Shown: one piece after another, positions 8,262-16,323 of the stretch
How positions within the stretch are numbered: position 1 is the first letter of the stretch
Layout: every line of letters begins with the position of its first letter
The notes under the pieces: model-generated
What the model was told of the DNA's origin: nothing
The model's input: the letters and a program-made list of their open reading frames with translations, nothing else
Database searches by the model: none
Made by a program: the position numbers and the translations under genes
Assembly (NCBI GenBank): GCA_039815415.1
Contig: JBCBZH010000006.1
Span: 1 to 40,302 of the forward strand
Length of the DNA: 40,302 bases
Reading direction: 5' to 3'
Origin: JBCBZH01 sp039815415
Lineage (GTDB): Bacteria > Bacteroidota > Rhodothermia > Rhodothermales > Rubricoccaceae

Positions 8262-8434
8262 CCGTCATCTTGAGCGAACCGACAGGTCGGCGAAGCCAAC
8301 GGAGCGAGTCGAAGAGTCTCCGCCGAGCACAGCCCCAGCTGGGGACACGTGGTGCCATCTTGAGATTCCTGAATCAAGTTCAGGACAGGCTCTTCGACTC
8401 CCGGCTACGCCCTCCGCTCAGGATGGCACGACGG
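8262..8434. repeat. Imperfect palindromic intergenic repeat with CCGTC termini
   Basis: The segment begins CCGTCATCTTGAGCG and ends CGCTCAGGATGGCACGACGG, so the ends are imperfect inverted copies. It contains GAGTCGAAGAGTCTC on one side and GGCTCTTCGACTC on the other, and an inner hairpin TCCTGAA-TCAAG-TTCAGGA near 8370. Such CGTCAT...TGAGCG...TCGAAG elements are common dispersed non-coding repeats in bacterial genomes. No gene is present. A shorter element with similar ends is at 33526-33605. Confidence 0.7.
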
Positions 8435-8463
8435 ATAGATGTTTGTCGAGAGACAGCAGTGAC

Positions 8464-8513
8464 TCGAGCTGGCGAGTCCCGGCAGCACTTCATGCCCAGA
8501 CTCGCCAGCTCGA
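8464..8513 (-). terminator. Hairpin from inverted motif copies, 3' of pgi
   Basis: TCGAGCTGGCGAGTC (8464-8478) and GACTCGCCAGCTCGA (8499-8513) are perfect 15-bp inverted arms with a 20-nt loop, 6 nt beyond the pgi stop. There is no T tract, so intrinsic termination is uncertain, but position and stem strength suggest an RNA 3' end or stability element built from the iterated motif. Confidence 0.6.
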
Positions 8514-8519
8514 AGTGGG

Positions 8520-9791
8520 CTACTCCGGCTTGCCGAGGAGGGAGAACATCTTCTGCTTGTAGTTCTCGACGCCGGGCTGGTTGAAGGGGTCGACGCCCAG
8601 AAGCGTCCCGCTCACGGCGACGGCGTGCTCGTAGAAGTAGATCAGCCGACCAAGCGTGTCGGCATTGAGACGGTCGAGCGTAATCGTCCAGTTGGGAACG
8701 TCGCCTTCCACGTGGGCCTCAGCGGTGCCCTGGTAGGCCTTTTCGTTGACGGTTCCGTAGGGGGTGCCCGAGAGGTAGTTCAATCCGTCGGGGTCGCCGG
8801 GCTCTTCGCTCACGGTTCGGCCCTGAGAAGCATCGTTCAGCCTCAGAAAGGTCTCGACGAGCGTGCGCTGGCCCTCCTGCACGTATTGGCCGACGGAGTG
8901 GAGGTCTGTCGTGTACTGCAAAACTACAGGAAACAATCCTTTGCATTCTTTTCCTTCACTCTCACCAAACAGCTGTTGCCACCACGCACCGATGCCGTTC
9001 AGCTTGGCCTCCATCACCGACAGAATCTCGGTCGCGTAGCCCGCCTCGTGAAACGCGAACCGGTCGCCTGCATATTGCAACGCAGGGTGGCTCGAGCTGG
9101 CGTCTGTGAGCGCGCGAGCCTCGGAGACGGCACCGTAGAACAGCGATTGGATGTCGATGCCCGCGACGGCGATCGGCAGCAGTCCGACCGGCGTGAGGAC
9201 GGAGAACCGACCGCCGACATCGTCCGGGACCACATAGCGCCGGTATCCGCGGTTGACGGCAAAGTCGTGCAACGCGCCTTTCTCGGCGTCTGTTGTGGCG
9301 ATGATGCGCTGCTCGGCATCGTCGAAGCGCTCTTCCAGGAAGCGGCGAGCGAGGCGGAAGGCGAGAGCGGGCTCGAGGGTGGTGCCGCTCTTCGAGATGA
9401 CGTTGATATAGACGCTCTTGCCATCCAGATACTCGAACAGCTCGTCGTGGTAGGTGGGGGAGAGGTGATGCCCGGCGAACAGGATCTCGGGGCCGTCGTG
9501 CCCGAAGTAGGGCGTGAGCGCCTGGATGACAGCCTCGGCGCCGAGGTAGGACCCGCCGATGCCAATGCAGAGCAGCACATCAGCCCGTTCCCGGATCTCG
9601 GCGGCGGTGGCGGCGACCGACTGGAGCAGGGCGTCGTCCGGGTCGAGAAGCATGGAGCGCCAGCCAAGCATGCTTGGGCTCTCGGTGGTGCCATCGAGCA
9701 CGCGCTGGTGCGCGGCCATCACACGCTCGTCTAGCGAATCGCGGTCAGAGAGGAAGGGGAGGACGTGCTGGCGGTCGAGGGAGATGGACAT
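8520..9791 (-). CDS. pgi: Glucose-6-phosphate isomerase
   Basis: Interconverts glucose-6-phosphate and fructose-6-phosphate in glycolysis and gluconeogenesis, in the cytosol. Two SIS-fold domains are visible: LLCIGIGGSYLGAEA near residue 75 and VISKSGTTLEPALAFRLARR near residue 130, the phosphosugar-binding loop. The C-terminal signature GVDPFNQPGVENYKQKM contains the family Gln-x-Gly-Val-Glu-x-x-Lys. The length of 423 residues from ATG 9791 (MSISLDRQHVL) fits the shorter bacterial Pgi type. An in-frame ATG at 9845 would add 18 residues that look non-conserved. The start is preceded by CTTCTCCTC rather than a Shine-Dalgarno. A strong hairpin follows the stop. It flanks the putative origin on the right. 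Confidence 0.95.
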   Translation of the reverse strand: MSISLDRQHVLPFLSDRDSLDERVMAAHQRVLDGTTESPSMLGWRSMLLDPDDALLQSVAATAAEIRERADVLLCIGIGGSYLGAEAVIQALTPYFGHDGPEILFAGHHLSPTYHDELFEYLDGKSVYINVISKSGTTLEPALAFRLARRFLEERFDDAEQRIIATTDAEKGALHDFAVNRGYRRYVVPDDVGGRFSVLTPVGLLPIAVAGIDIQSLFYGAVSEARALTDASSSHPALQYAGDRFAFHEAGYATEILSVMEAKLNGIGAWWQQLFGESEGKECKGLFPVVLQYTTDLHSVGQYVQEGQRTLVETFLRLNDASQGRTVSEEPGDPDGLNYLSGTPYGTVNEKAYQGTAEAHVEGDVPNWTITLDRLNADTLGRLIYFYEHAVAVSGTLLGVDPFNQPGVENYKQKMFSLLGKPE

Positions 9792-9987
9792 GAGGAGAAG
9801 CAGAAAGGGGCACGATCCACGTGCTCGGAAACGGTCGCCAGTCATGCACGCCGGTCGCCAGCTCGAGGTTCGTTTTGGGTTGTTTCGAATTCGTTAGGAG
9901 CAGGGGTCCGCCGGATCGGGGTCTTCGGTGCCGGTGGTGATCCTTTTGAGCCCAGCCGGGTAGGAGGGAGGCCTCTTCTTCGGCCTC

Positions 9988-10419
9988 ATGACCCTTCGCG
10001 ATCTCCTCTTCGGCTCCGGTGCCACGTCACGCGCGACCGACCTCGGTCTTCTCGTTCTGCGGTTCGGCATCGGCATCCCGATGCTTCTCGCGCACGGCAT
10101 CGGAAAGATCCCTCCCTCCGATGGGTTCATCGAAGGCACCGCGGCGATGGGATTCCCGCTGCCGGTGCTGTTCGCCTGGGCGGCGGCGCTCGCTGAGACC
10201 GTAGGTGGGCTGTTCGTCGCCATCGGGCTGCTGACCCGCCCATCCGCGTTCTTTGTCGCGTTCACGATGGGTGTTGCGTTCTTCGTCCGCCACGGCGAAG
10301 ATCCGTTTGGCGAGCGCGAGCTGGCGTTCGTCTTCCTGGTCGGGTTTCTGGCAGTGATGGTGGCCGGGGCAGGGCGGTACGCGGTGGACGGGTGGATTCG
10401 CCAGCGCGAAGCAGCGTAG
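9988..10419 (+). CDS. DoxX family membrane protein
   Basis: 143 residues with four predicted membrane helices: DLGLLVLRFGIGIPMLLAHG, PLPVLFAWAAALAETVGGLF, AFFVAFTMGVAFFV and LAFVFLVGFLAVMVAGAG. The pattern, with LLRFGIG...HGIGK, AALAETVGGLFVAIGLLTR and a Tyr-Ala-Val-Asp end (GRYAVDGW), is that of the DoxX/YphA family, inner-membrane proteins often linked to redox or respiratory processes but mostly uncharacterised. A good AGGAGG lies at 9962-9967. A 6-bp stem hairpin (GAGGCC 9968-9973, GGCCTC 9982-9987) fills the space to the ATG, so folding would bring the two together. Convergent with vapC, 18 bp apart. Confidence 0.9.
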   Translation: MTLRDLLFGSGATSRATDLGLLVLRFGIGIPMLLAHGIGKIPPSDGFIEGTAAMGFPLPVLFAWAAALAETVGGLFVAIGLLTRPSAFFVAFTMGVAFFVRHGEDPFGERELAFVFLVGFLAVMVAGAGRYAVDGWIRQREAA

Positions 10420-10437
10420 GACAGCTTTTGGCGTTCG

Positions 10438-10833
10438 CTACGGTTTCTGCCAGAGTACTTCGATCTCGTAGTCCGAGAAGGCGCCGTCTCGAGAGAGAAC
10501 CGGGATCTCTTCAGCCATCGCCTGCGCGACGATGAGGCGGTCGAACGGGTCCTTATGATGAAACGGAAGCTGCGCGACGCTATCGAGATGAGACGCGCGG
10601 ATCGGGAGAACGTCGATGGCGTTGCCTCGGACCTGTTCCTCGACGAGCGCCGAGAAGGGAAGTGCCAGCTCGAGGCGTCCGAGTCTGGACTTGATCGCCA
10701 TCCCCCAGAGGCTTGCCACGCTGAGCAGTCGCTCGTTCTCCGGATCGAGGATGAGTCGTTTCGCAGGTTCGCTGAGCCGCCGGTCTCCGCCGATGAACCA
10801 GAGGAACGTGTGCGTGTCGAGGAGCAGTCGCAC
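10438..10833 (-). CDS. PIN-domain protein, VapC-like toxin with altered acidic residue
   Basis: 131 residues from GTG 10833 (VRLLLDTHTFLWFIGG), directly after the antitoxin-like gene. VapC toxins are Mg-dependent RNases with a quartet of acidic residues. Here D6, D98 in KDPFDRLIVAQA and D116 in LSRDGAFSDY are present. The family WEIAIK helix, which supplies the conserved Glu, reads LWGMAIKSRLG, so position 44 is Gly (codon GGG, one base from GAG). The toxin may therefore be weakened or inactive. The frame stays open further upstream, but that part overlaps the antitoxin out of frame and is spurious. Ten bases separate the antitoxin stop from this GTG. Confidence 0.88.
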   Translation of the reverse strand: MRLLLDTHTFLWFIGGDRRLSEPAKRLILDPENERLLSVASLWGMAIKSRLGRLELALPFSALVEEQVRGNAIDVLPIRASHLDSVAQLPFHHKDPFDRLIVAQAMAEEIPVLSRDGAFSDYEIEVLWQKP

Positions 10834-10843
10834 GGCTACGGCC

Positions 10844-11071
10844 TCACGGTGCGTACGGCTCGAACCCTTCAATCGGGTCATCGAAGTCGTCCGCCATCGT
10901 GACGAGGCCTCGCGCGCTTCCGAAGACCGGGCGTGGGCTGGGCTCCACGACGAGAACCAACCGGAACGAGGCGCCATCGCCACGTGAGATCCGAACGTCT
11001 TCACCGCTCGCAGCTTCCTCCATCAACTCAGGGAGTCGCTTCTGGGCCTCATCGAGCTGTACGGTTCGCAT
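10844..11071 (-). CDS. Phd/YefM-type antitoxin (VapB-like)
   Basis: 75 residues starting MRTVQLDEAQKRLPELMEEA, followed by GEDVRISRGDGASFRLVLV and ending GSARGLVTMADDFDDPIEGF. The N-terminal half fits the Phd/YefM DNA-binding fold. The C-terminal GSARGLVTM-DDFD-P sequence is the usual toxin-wrapping tail of antitoxins paired with PIN toxins. ATG 11071 follows an AAAGGACG ribosome-binding site, one of the few clear ones here. It is first in a two-gene operon with the PIN protein; such pairs are normally autorepressed. The TAA of an upstream antitoxin-like frame ends 6 bp before this ATG. Confidence 0.88.
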   Translation of the reverse strand: MRTVQLDEAQKRLPELMEEAASGEDVRISRGDGASFRLVLVVEPSPRPVFGSARGLVTMADDFDDPIEGFEPYAP

Positions 11072-11080
11072 CGTCCTTTA

Positions 11081-11290
11081 TGGCTGTGGATTCAATGTAC
11101 GCTGGGGGTTTCCTAAACGATGAGAAAGCGGATGCGTACGACCTGCCGCGACGTCGCCCTTCGCCTCACCGAGCATTGCTTCAAGCTGACCTGCTTTGGC
11201 ATTGGCCTCGAGATGGCGATCCCACTCGTCGTCCGTGTATTTCTCGAACCACTCGGAGAGGTGGGGTACTGCTACGTCGGGGATGATGGT
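11081..11290 (-). pseudogene. Antitoxin-like reading frame without a start codon
   Basis: Seventy sense codons lie between the TGA ending the 11291 gene and a TAA at 11080-11078. The translation includes PDVAVPHLSEWFEKYTDDEW, then DRHLEANAKAGQLEAMLGEA and VAAGRTHPL. This acidic helical pattern ending in AGR-x-x-PL resembles small antitoxins that accompany PIN toxins. No ATG, GTG or TTG occurs near its beginning; the only internal ATG is at about codon 39. It is in the same frame as the preceding gene, so it is either a start-less remnant, a product of TGA read-through, or begins at an unusual codon (ATC). Family resemblance is by eye only. Confidence 0.4.
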
Positions 11291-11647
11291 TCAGAAGTAC
11301 TCCCCTTTGGCGTACCGCTTCAATTTTGGGGACAGCTGCCGCCACGCGCCCCAGTCCCGGAGCAACGTTACGTCAGATGGTTCAAGAAAAGAGATCTGTG
11401 CAGCGTTCTCGATTTCGGGATCAGCGTCGTCTCGCTCAATGGCCTCGTTGACAAGGCCGAATGCCCTCTCCAGCACATCGGAGTTCTGCTCTTTCGCAGA
11501 AGCTCGGATCAACCGCGCAAGCGCAGGGAAGACAATGTGCAGGCCCACATCGTCTTGGTATGGCATGTCGAAGTGCTTTTCGATTTCGGGGACCCGTTCG
11601 AGGACATCAGCCACAAAGTCCAATTGGGCGTACCTGTAGGGAAGCAT
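11291..11647 (-). CDS. Hypothetical protein (DUF7674-like by eye)
   Basis: 118 residues from ATG 11647, which has GAGGT about 6 nt upstream; an in-frame ATG at 11674 is the alternative. The protein is helical and acidic, with LPYRYAQLDFVADVLERVPE, VFPALARLIRASAKEQNSD and AAQISFLEPSDVTLLRDWG. The pattern of a helical N-half followed by a [V/A]SF(L/V)E segment recalls small proteins annotated as DUF7674, but I am not sure. No signal peptide. It lies downstream of mfd on the same strand, beyond a palindrome that follows the mfd stop. It looks less GC-rich than mfd. Function unknown. Confidence 0.6.
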   Translation of the reverse strand: MLPYRYAQLDFVADVLERVPEIEKHFDMPYQDDVGLHIVFPALARLIRASAKEQNSDVLERAFGLVNEAIERDDADPEIENAAQISFLEPSDVTLLRDWGAWRQLSPKLKRYAKGEYF

Positions 11648-11754
11648 CTGACCTCGACCGTCGGGAAGCAACATCGAATCAACCGTCTGCACAGAACGGC
11701 CACGTACCTCTTCGCAATCGTGGGGCCGTTCACGTTGGTAGAAAGCCAAAGCTA

Positions 11755-11772
11755 CGCCAGCTCGAGCTGGCG
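11755..11772. terminator. Perfect 18-bp motif palindrome just 3' of mfd
   Basis: CGCCAGCTCGAGCTGGCG is two overlapping inverted copies of the iterated motif. It begins 2 bp beyond the mfd stop codon. It could act as a compact hairpin at the mRNA 3' end, though it has no loop unless central bases open and no T tract follows. Confidence 0.5.
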
Positions 11773-11774
11773 AC

Positions 11775-14700
11775 TCACGCCGCCACACCGCGCGACGCCT
11801 GAGCCGCCTCCACCGCATCGCCCAGACCGTCCAGCAGCCCTCGAGCTGACGAGAGCGTCGGCACCTCCTGCACGATGGCGCGGAGCCGCCCCGTCCGGCT
11901 CTCCTTCATCACGAAGCGGTTCGGCAGTCCGCCAAGGGCTTCGAGCAGGTCCTCCCAGACGTGCGTGTAGAAGTGCGGATCGCTGTCCTGATCCGGCACG
12001 GTGAGAAACAGACGCTGGTTCTTCCATGCCACGCGCGGGAGCCGCAGTCGCTGCGCCGCCGGTTTCATGGCCGCCAGCGCGAGGAGGGTGTCCACCTCGT
12101 GCGGGACCGGCCCGAAGCGATCCGCCAGCTCGACGCGGAAGGCATCCACCTCATCGTCGGTGGTGATGTCCGCCAGGCGGCGGTAGAGGTTCAGGCGCTC
12201 GACCGGATTCGAGACGTAGTCCTTCGGGATGAACACGTCGTCGTCTACCTCTACGGTGGGCTCCGGGGCAGGGGGGAGGCTGTCCTCATCGGCGAACAGC
12301 TCGGCGAACTCCTCGTGGCGTAGCTCTTGCACAGCCTCGTCGAGGATCTTGTGGTACGTCTCGAAGCCCACGTCCTCGATGAAGCCCGACTGCTCCGCAC
12401 CCAGGAGGTCGCCCGCGCCGCGGATATCGAGATCGCGCATGGAGAGGTTGAACCCGGCGCCAAGGTCCGAGAACTCTTCCACGGCCTGGAGTCGCTGCCG
12501 AGCCTCGCGGGTCAACGTCTGCACACTCGGCACGAGGAGATAACAGAAGGCACGTCGGTCACTGCGGCCGACGCGTCCGCGAAGCTGATGGAGGTCTGCC
12601 AGCCCGTGGCGCTCCGCGTGGTTGACGATAATCGTGTTGGCATTGGACACGTCGAGCCCGCTCTCGACGATCGTGGTGCTCACCAGCACGTCGAACGTGC
12701 GATCCATGAAGTCGAGCATGACCTGCTCCAACTCGCCCGACGCCATCTGGCCGTGCGCGAAGCGAATCCGAACGTCGGGCACGAGGGCTTGGATCTGCGC
12801 CGCCATCTCGGCAATCGACTGCACGCGGTTGTGGACGAAAAACACCTGCCCGCCGCGCTGGACCTCGTAGAGGATCGCGTCGCGGATGAGGTCGGTCGAG
12901 TAAGTGTGGATCTCGGTGACGACGGGCTGGCGATTGGGCGGCGGCGTCTGGATGAGCGACAGGTCGCGCGCGCCCAGCAGCGAAAACTGGAGCGTGCGCG
13001 GGATGGGCGTGGCGGTGAGCGTAAGCGTGTCCACGTTCGGGCGCAGCTTGCGGAGCTTCTCCTTGGCGCCCACGCCGAAGCGCTGCTCTTCGTCCACGAT
13101 CAGCAGCCCGAGGTCCTTGAACTGGACATCCTTCGAGAGCACCCGGTGTGTCCCGATCACGACATCCACCTCGCCCGCCTTGAGCTGGCGAATCACCTCC
13201 TTCTGATCCTTCGGGCTGACGAACCGGGAGAGCTGAGCGATGCAGACCGGGAAGCGGCCCATCCGCGCCTTGAAGGTTTCCACGTGTTGACGCGCCAGAA
13301 TGGTTGTCGGAACCACCACGGCCACCTGCTTGCCATCCTGCACGGCTTTGAACGCGGCCCGTACGGCGACCTCGGTCTTGCCGAAGCCCACGTCGCCGCA
13401 GACGAGCCGGTCCATCGGGACGGGCTGCTGCATGTCCTCTTTCACGGCCTCCACGGCAGAAGCCTGGTCCGGCGTGTCCTCGTACTGAAACGAGGCCTCC
13501 AGCTCGCGCTGCCAGATGGAATCGCCCTTGAAGGCGTGGCCCGCCGAGGCGCGGCGCTTGGCGTAGATCTGGATGAGGTCGCGCGCGATGTCTTTGACTC
13601 GCTTCTTGGTGCGCGATTTCAGCCGATCCCACGCGCCCGTGCCCAGCTTGGTCAGCTTCGGCTGATGGCCCTCTTTGCCGGTGTACTTGTTCAGCTTGTG
13701 GAGCGCCGTCACGTTGACGAACAGCTCGTCGCCGCCGGAGAACACGAGGCGGACGGCCTCCTGTCTCTGGTCTCGCACGGTGATCGTCTGCATCCCCGCG
13801 AACTTGCCGATGCCGTAGTCGATGTGGACCACGAAGTCGCCTGGCTTCAGCGCTTGCACGTCGCGGAGCGTCAATCCGCCGCGGGCCTTCTTGCGCTTGC
13901 GCGCGGTAGGGCGGTGATAGCGGTTGAAGAGCTGGTGATCCGTGTAGACGGCCAGTGTCGCCTCCGCCAGCTCGAAGCCCTCGTGCAGCGACTCGACGAG
14001 GAGCGTTGCAGGGGGCTCCTTTCCGATCTCCAGGTCACCGCCGAGGAGTTCCACCAGCCGGTCGCGCTGGCTGGGGCTGTCGCACAGAACCAGCGTGGCA
14101 CGCCCATTCAGCTTGGCTCGATCAAGGTCGGCGCGAAGGCGCGCAAGGTCGCTGTTGTAGGCGGGCTGCGGACTGGCGTCGAGTGTGAGCGTCGAGCTGG
14201 CGTCTCCCGCGAACGTGCCGAAAAGGACGACCGGGTGCTGCCGCACCAGCGCGTCGAGGCGTTCTTCGGTGAGGATCAGCTCTTCAGGAGGGGCCACGGG
14301 CTCGGCATCGTCGGGGCGCTCAGCGTAGTGCTCCACGGCCTCGTGGAACCGGGTCTGCGCCAGCTCGCCGAGGCGCGCGGCATCGAACAAGAGGAGCGGT
14401 GTTTCACGTGACACATAGGCGAGCGGCGTCACCCGACCCTCTCCACTCGAGCTGGCGCTGTCGAGGTTGGGCACGAGGCGGGCGGTCTCTGTGCGGCTGA
14501 CCGAGCGCTGCGTCTGCGGGTCGAACTCGCGAATCGAATCGATCTCGTCGCCAAAGAACTCGAGGCGGACGGGGAAGCCGCCGGCGAACGGGTAGACGTC
14601 GAGGATGCCACCACGCAGCGCCAGCTCGCCGGGCGCGCTCACGAACTCGACGGGCTCGAAGCCCTGCCCCGTCAAGCGGTCGAGGAGGTCCTCGGGCGAG

Positions 14701-15302
14701 ACCTCCTCGCCGACCACCACCACCATCGTTTCGTCGGACACCGTCTCTGGCGGTGGCACGAGGTCAGACATCGCCTCGATGCTGGTCACCAGAATCCCGT
14801 TGAATCCATCCCGGAGCCGCGCCAGCGCGTCGGCGCGCTGGACGAGCGGGAGGGTGTCAGCGAGCTGGTCCGGGTCGTACGGATCCTGGCCTGTGGGAGG
14901 GAGGAACAGCACCCGGTCGTCGGAGCCGAGGATCTGTTCGAGGTCCGAGCGGAGGTAGTCGGCGCTCTCGCTCTCGCCGAGCACGACCACGAGTGGGCCG
15001 CCGGTTTCGGTCAGGAGGTCCGCCAGCACGAAGGCTGGGAGCGACCCAGCGGTGCCCTTCAGGCGGAGGCGTTCGCCAGCTCGAAGGCGCGGTACCTGGC
15101 GGCGGACGTCGGCGAAGAAGGGGAGGGTGGAGAGGTGCTGGCGGAGGTCGCCGAGCGAGTGGAGAGACGGCACGAAAGCGAAATCGGGGAACGCACGAAT
15201 GGCCCGGCGCGCGGTCGCGTCGGGCTGGCGGATCAGAACGATGGGGCGGGGATAGAGGTCCCCGGTGGCCTCATCGTTTTCGTTCGGTAGTAGGGACACC
15301 AT
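11775..15302 (-). CDS. mfd: Transcription-repair coupling factor Mfd
   Basis: Mfd removes stalled RNA polymerase at lesions and recruits UvrA. In order: UvrB-like N-terminal region (GQDPYDPDQLADTLPL, GGILDVYPF), the RNAP-interacting domain (LKPGDFVVHIDYGIGKFAG ... LHKLNKYTG), the RecG-like translocase with Walker A GDVGFGKTE, DEEQ box, TATPIPRTL, GRVGRSDRRAFCYLL, and the C-terminal TRCF domain. Length about 1175 residues is normal. The start is unclear: the frame extends upstream through intergenic repeats. The ATG at 15302 (MVSLLPNEND) lies inside a perfect palindrome, and a GTG at 15173 is the next good candidate. A parS-like site is embedded at 14400-14415. Together with uvrA at 33.7 kb it makes a nucleotide-excision-repair pair. 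Confidence 0.96.
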   Translation of the reverse strand: MVSLLPNENDEATGDLYPRPIVLIRQPDATARRAIRAFPDFAFVPSLHSLGDLRQHLSTLPFFADVRRQVPRLRAGERLRLKGTAGSLPAFVLADLLTETGGPLVVVLGESESADYLRSDLEQILGSDDRVLFLPPTGQDPYDPDQLADTLPLVQRADALARLRDGFNGILVTSIEAMSDLVPPPETVSDETMVVVVGEEVSPEDLLDRLTGQGFEPVEFVSAPGELALRGGILDVYPFAGGFPVRLEFFGDEIDSIREFDPQTQRSVSRTETARLVPNLDSASSSGEGRVTPLAYVSRETPLLLFDAARLGELAQTRFHEAVEHYAERPDDAEPVAPPEELILTEERLDALVRQHPVVLFGTFAGDASSTLTLDASPQPAYNSDLARLRADLDRAKLNGRATLVLCDSPSQRDRLVELLGGDLEIGKEPPATLLVESLHEGFELAEATLAVYTDHQLFNRYHRPTARKRKKARGGLTLRDVQALKPGDFVVHIDYGIGKFAGMQTITVRDQRQEAVRLVFSGGDELFVNVTALHKLNKYTGKEGHQPKLTKLGTGAWDRLKSRTKKRVKDIARDLIQIYAKRRASAGHAFKGDSIWQRELEASFQYEDTPDQASAVEAVKEDMQQPVPMDRLVCGDVGFGKTEVAVRAAFKAVQDGKQVAVVVPTTILARQHVETFKARMGRFPVCIAQLSRFVSPKDQKEVIRQLKAGEVDVVIGTHRVLSKDVQFKDLGLLIVDEEQRFGVGAKEKLRKLRPNVDTLTLTATPIPRTLQFSLLGARDLSLIQTPPPNRQPVVTEIHTYSTDLIRDAILYEVQRGGQVFFVHNRVQSIAEMAAQIQALVPDVRIRFAHGQMASGELEQVMLDFMDRTFDVLVSTTIVESGLDVSNANTIIVNHAERHGLADLHQLRGRVGRSDRRAFCYLLVPSVQTLTREARQRLQAVEEFSDLGAGFNLSMRDLDIRGAGDLLGAEQSGFIEDVGFETYHKILDEAVQELRHEEFAELFADEDSLPPAPEPTVEVDDDVFIPKDYVSNPVERLNLYRRLADITTDDEVDAFRVELADRFGPVPHEVDTLLALAAMKPAAQRLRLPRVAWKNQRLFLTVPDQDSDPHFYTHVWEDLLEALGGLPNRFVMKESRTGRLRAIVQEVPTLSSARGLLDGLGDAVEAAQASRGVAA
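14400..14415. promoter_or_regulatory. parS-like site 2 (15/16), inside mfd
   Basis: TGTTTCACGTGACACA differs from the parS consensus TGTTTCACGTGAAACA at one position. It lies within the mfd coding sequence (residues VSRETP on the minus strand), as parS sites in other bacteria often lie inside genes near the origin. Confidence 0.82.
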
Positions 15303-15317
15303 GCATGGTGTCCCTAC
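15290..15317. repeat. Perfect 28-bp palindrome, GTAGGGACACC type
   Basis: GTAGGGACACCATG is followed at once by its exact reverse complement. It belongs with the element at 15337 and one at 40086: all begin GTAGGG, have a 2-5 bp variable part and end CCCTAC or a close variant. It contains the ATG that could start mfd on the minus strand. Confidence 0.9.
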
Positions 15318-15336
15318 GGCGATGGTGTTGTGCTCG

Positions 15337-15364
15337 GTAGGGGCGTATCGCAATACGCCCCTAC
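15337..15364. repeat. Second GTAGGGG palindrome (12-bp arms, 4-nt loop)
   Basis: GTAGGGGCGTAT and ATACGCCCCTAC are perfect arms around CGCA, 19 bp from the previous palindrome. It sits between the mfd 5' end and the murQ stop. Its sequence could form a hairpin in the murQ transcript leader-to-mfd region. Such GTAGGGG...CCCCTAC elements are dispersed in several GC-rich phyla. Confidence 0.88.
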
Positions 15365-15390
15365 GCAAAGGTGTGACCTCGAGCTGGCGA

Positions 15391-16323
15391 TTACGGGGCG
15401 GTGCCCGCGATGGCGTGGCGTACGAATCCGCCGCCCTCGTCAATGCGCTGGCGAGCGGCATCAGCGTCCACATCGGCCAGAATCATCACGAGAGCGGTCT
15501 TGACATGCCCGTCCGCTCGGTCCAGCGTGGCTGCGGCCGTGTCATAGTCCACGCCGCTTGCCATCATCACGATGCGCTTGGATCGCTCGACGAGCTTCTG
15601 GTTGGTCATCTGCAAATCCACCATCATGTTCTCGTAGACCTTCCCGAGGCGGATGAAGGTGGCGGTCGAGAGCATGTTGAGGATCAGCTTGGTGGCCGTT
15701 CCGCTCTTCATGCGCGTCGAGCCCATGATGGGCTCCGGGCCCACGTCAGCGCAGATTGCCACGTCCACGTCGAGGGTGAACTTGCTGCGGGGGTTGCACG
15801 TGACGAACAGCGTCGTCGCTCCGAGCTGGCGGGCGCGTTTCACGGCCCCGATGGCGTAAGGCGTCCGCAGGCTGGCGGCGATGCCGCAGACGACATCGCG
15901 CTCGGTCACGCCTGCAGCGTCCACATCGTCGGCGCCGTTGGATTCGTGATCTTCGGCACCCTCCTGCGCCTTGAACATCGCCGGTTTCCCGCCCGCCATC
16001 AGCCCCTGCACCAGTTCGGGATCGGATCCGAACGTCGGAGGGCACTCGGCGGCATCCAGCACGCCGAGGCGGCCGCTCGTTCCCGCTCCGGCATAGAACA
16101 GCCTACCGCTGTTGCGGAACGCGTTTTCCACCAGTTCAACCGCCTGTGCGATGTACGGAACCTCAGGCGTCACCGCGACCACCGCGCGCCGATCCTCCTC
16201 GTGGATGATCTCCAAGATCTCCCGGATGGGTGCCGTGTCGATGTGCGTCGAGCGCGGGTTGCGCTTCTCGGTCGAGAGGGTCTTGAGTTCCTCGAAGAGG
16301 GCGCGGCGTTCGGCGTCGGTCAT
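15391..16323 (-). CDS. murQ: N-acetylmuramic acid 6-phosphate etherase
   Basis: MurQ removes the lactyl ether from MurNAc-6-phosphate to give GlcNAc-6-phosphate during peptidoglycan recycling. The 310 residues show one SIS domain with AGAGTSGRLGVLDAAECPPTF near residue 70, where the catalytic Glu lies, then SLRTPYAIGAVKRARQLGA, MGSTRMKSGTATKLILNMLS and the C-terminal helical part (VDYDTAAATLDRADGHVKTA). Length matches the family (about 300). ATG 16323 overlaps the TGA of the CHAT gene as ATGA, implying translational coupling. A single motif copy (15378-15389) follows 1 bp after the stop. No dedicated anhMurNAc kinase or transporter is next to it. Confidence 0.95.
   Translation of the reverse strand: MTDAERRALFEELKTLSTEKRNPRSTHIDTAPIREILEIIHEEDRRAVVAVTPEVPYIAQAVELVENAFRNSGRLFYAGAGTSGRLGVLDAAECPPTFGSDPELVQGLMAGGKPAMFKAQEGAEDHESNGADDVDAAGVTERDVVCGIAASLRTPYAIGAVKRARQLGATTLFVTCNPRSKFTLDVDVAICADVGPEPIMGSTRMKSGTATKLILNMLSTATFIRLGKVYENMMVDLQMTNQKLVERSKRIVMMASGVDYDTAAATLDRADGHVKTALVMILADVDADAARQRIDEGGGFVRHAIAGTAP

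Noticed and set aside
7844..8584. 246-codon plus-strand frame in the putative oriC
   Set aside because: Basic, Ser/Arg-rich translation without family features, covering DnaA-box-like clusters and repeats.
11120..12004. 294-codon plus-strand frame opposite the 11291 gene and the mfd end
   Set aside because: Antisense to mfd and the small gene; no recognisable domain, composition of a shadow frame.
12327..14411. 694-codon plus-strand frame antisense to mfd
   Set aside because: Mirror frame of a conserved gene in GC-rich DNA; His/Val/Glu/Arg-rich translation without motifs.
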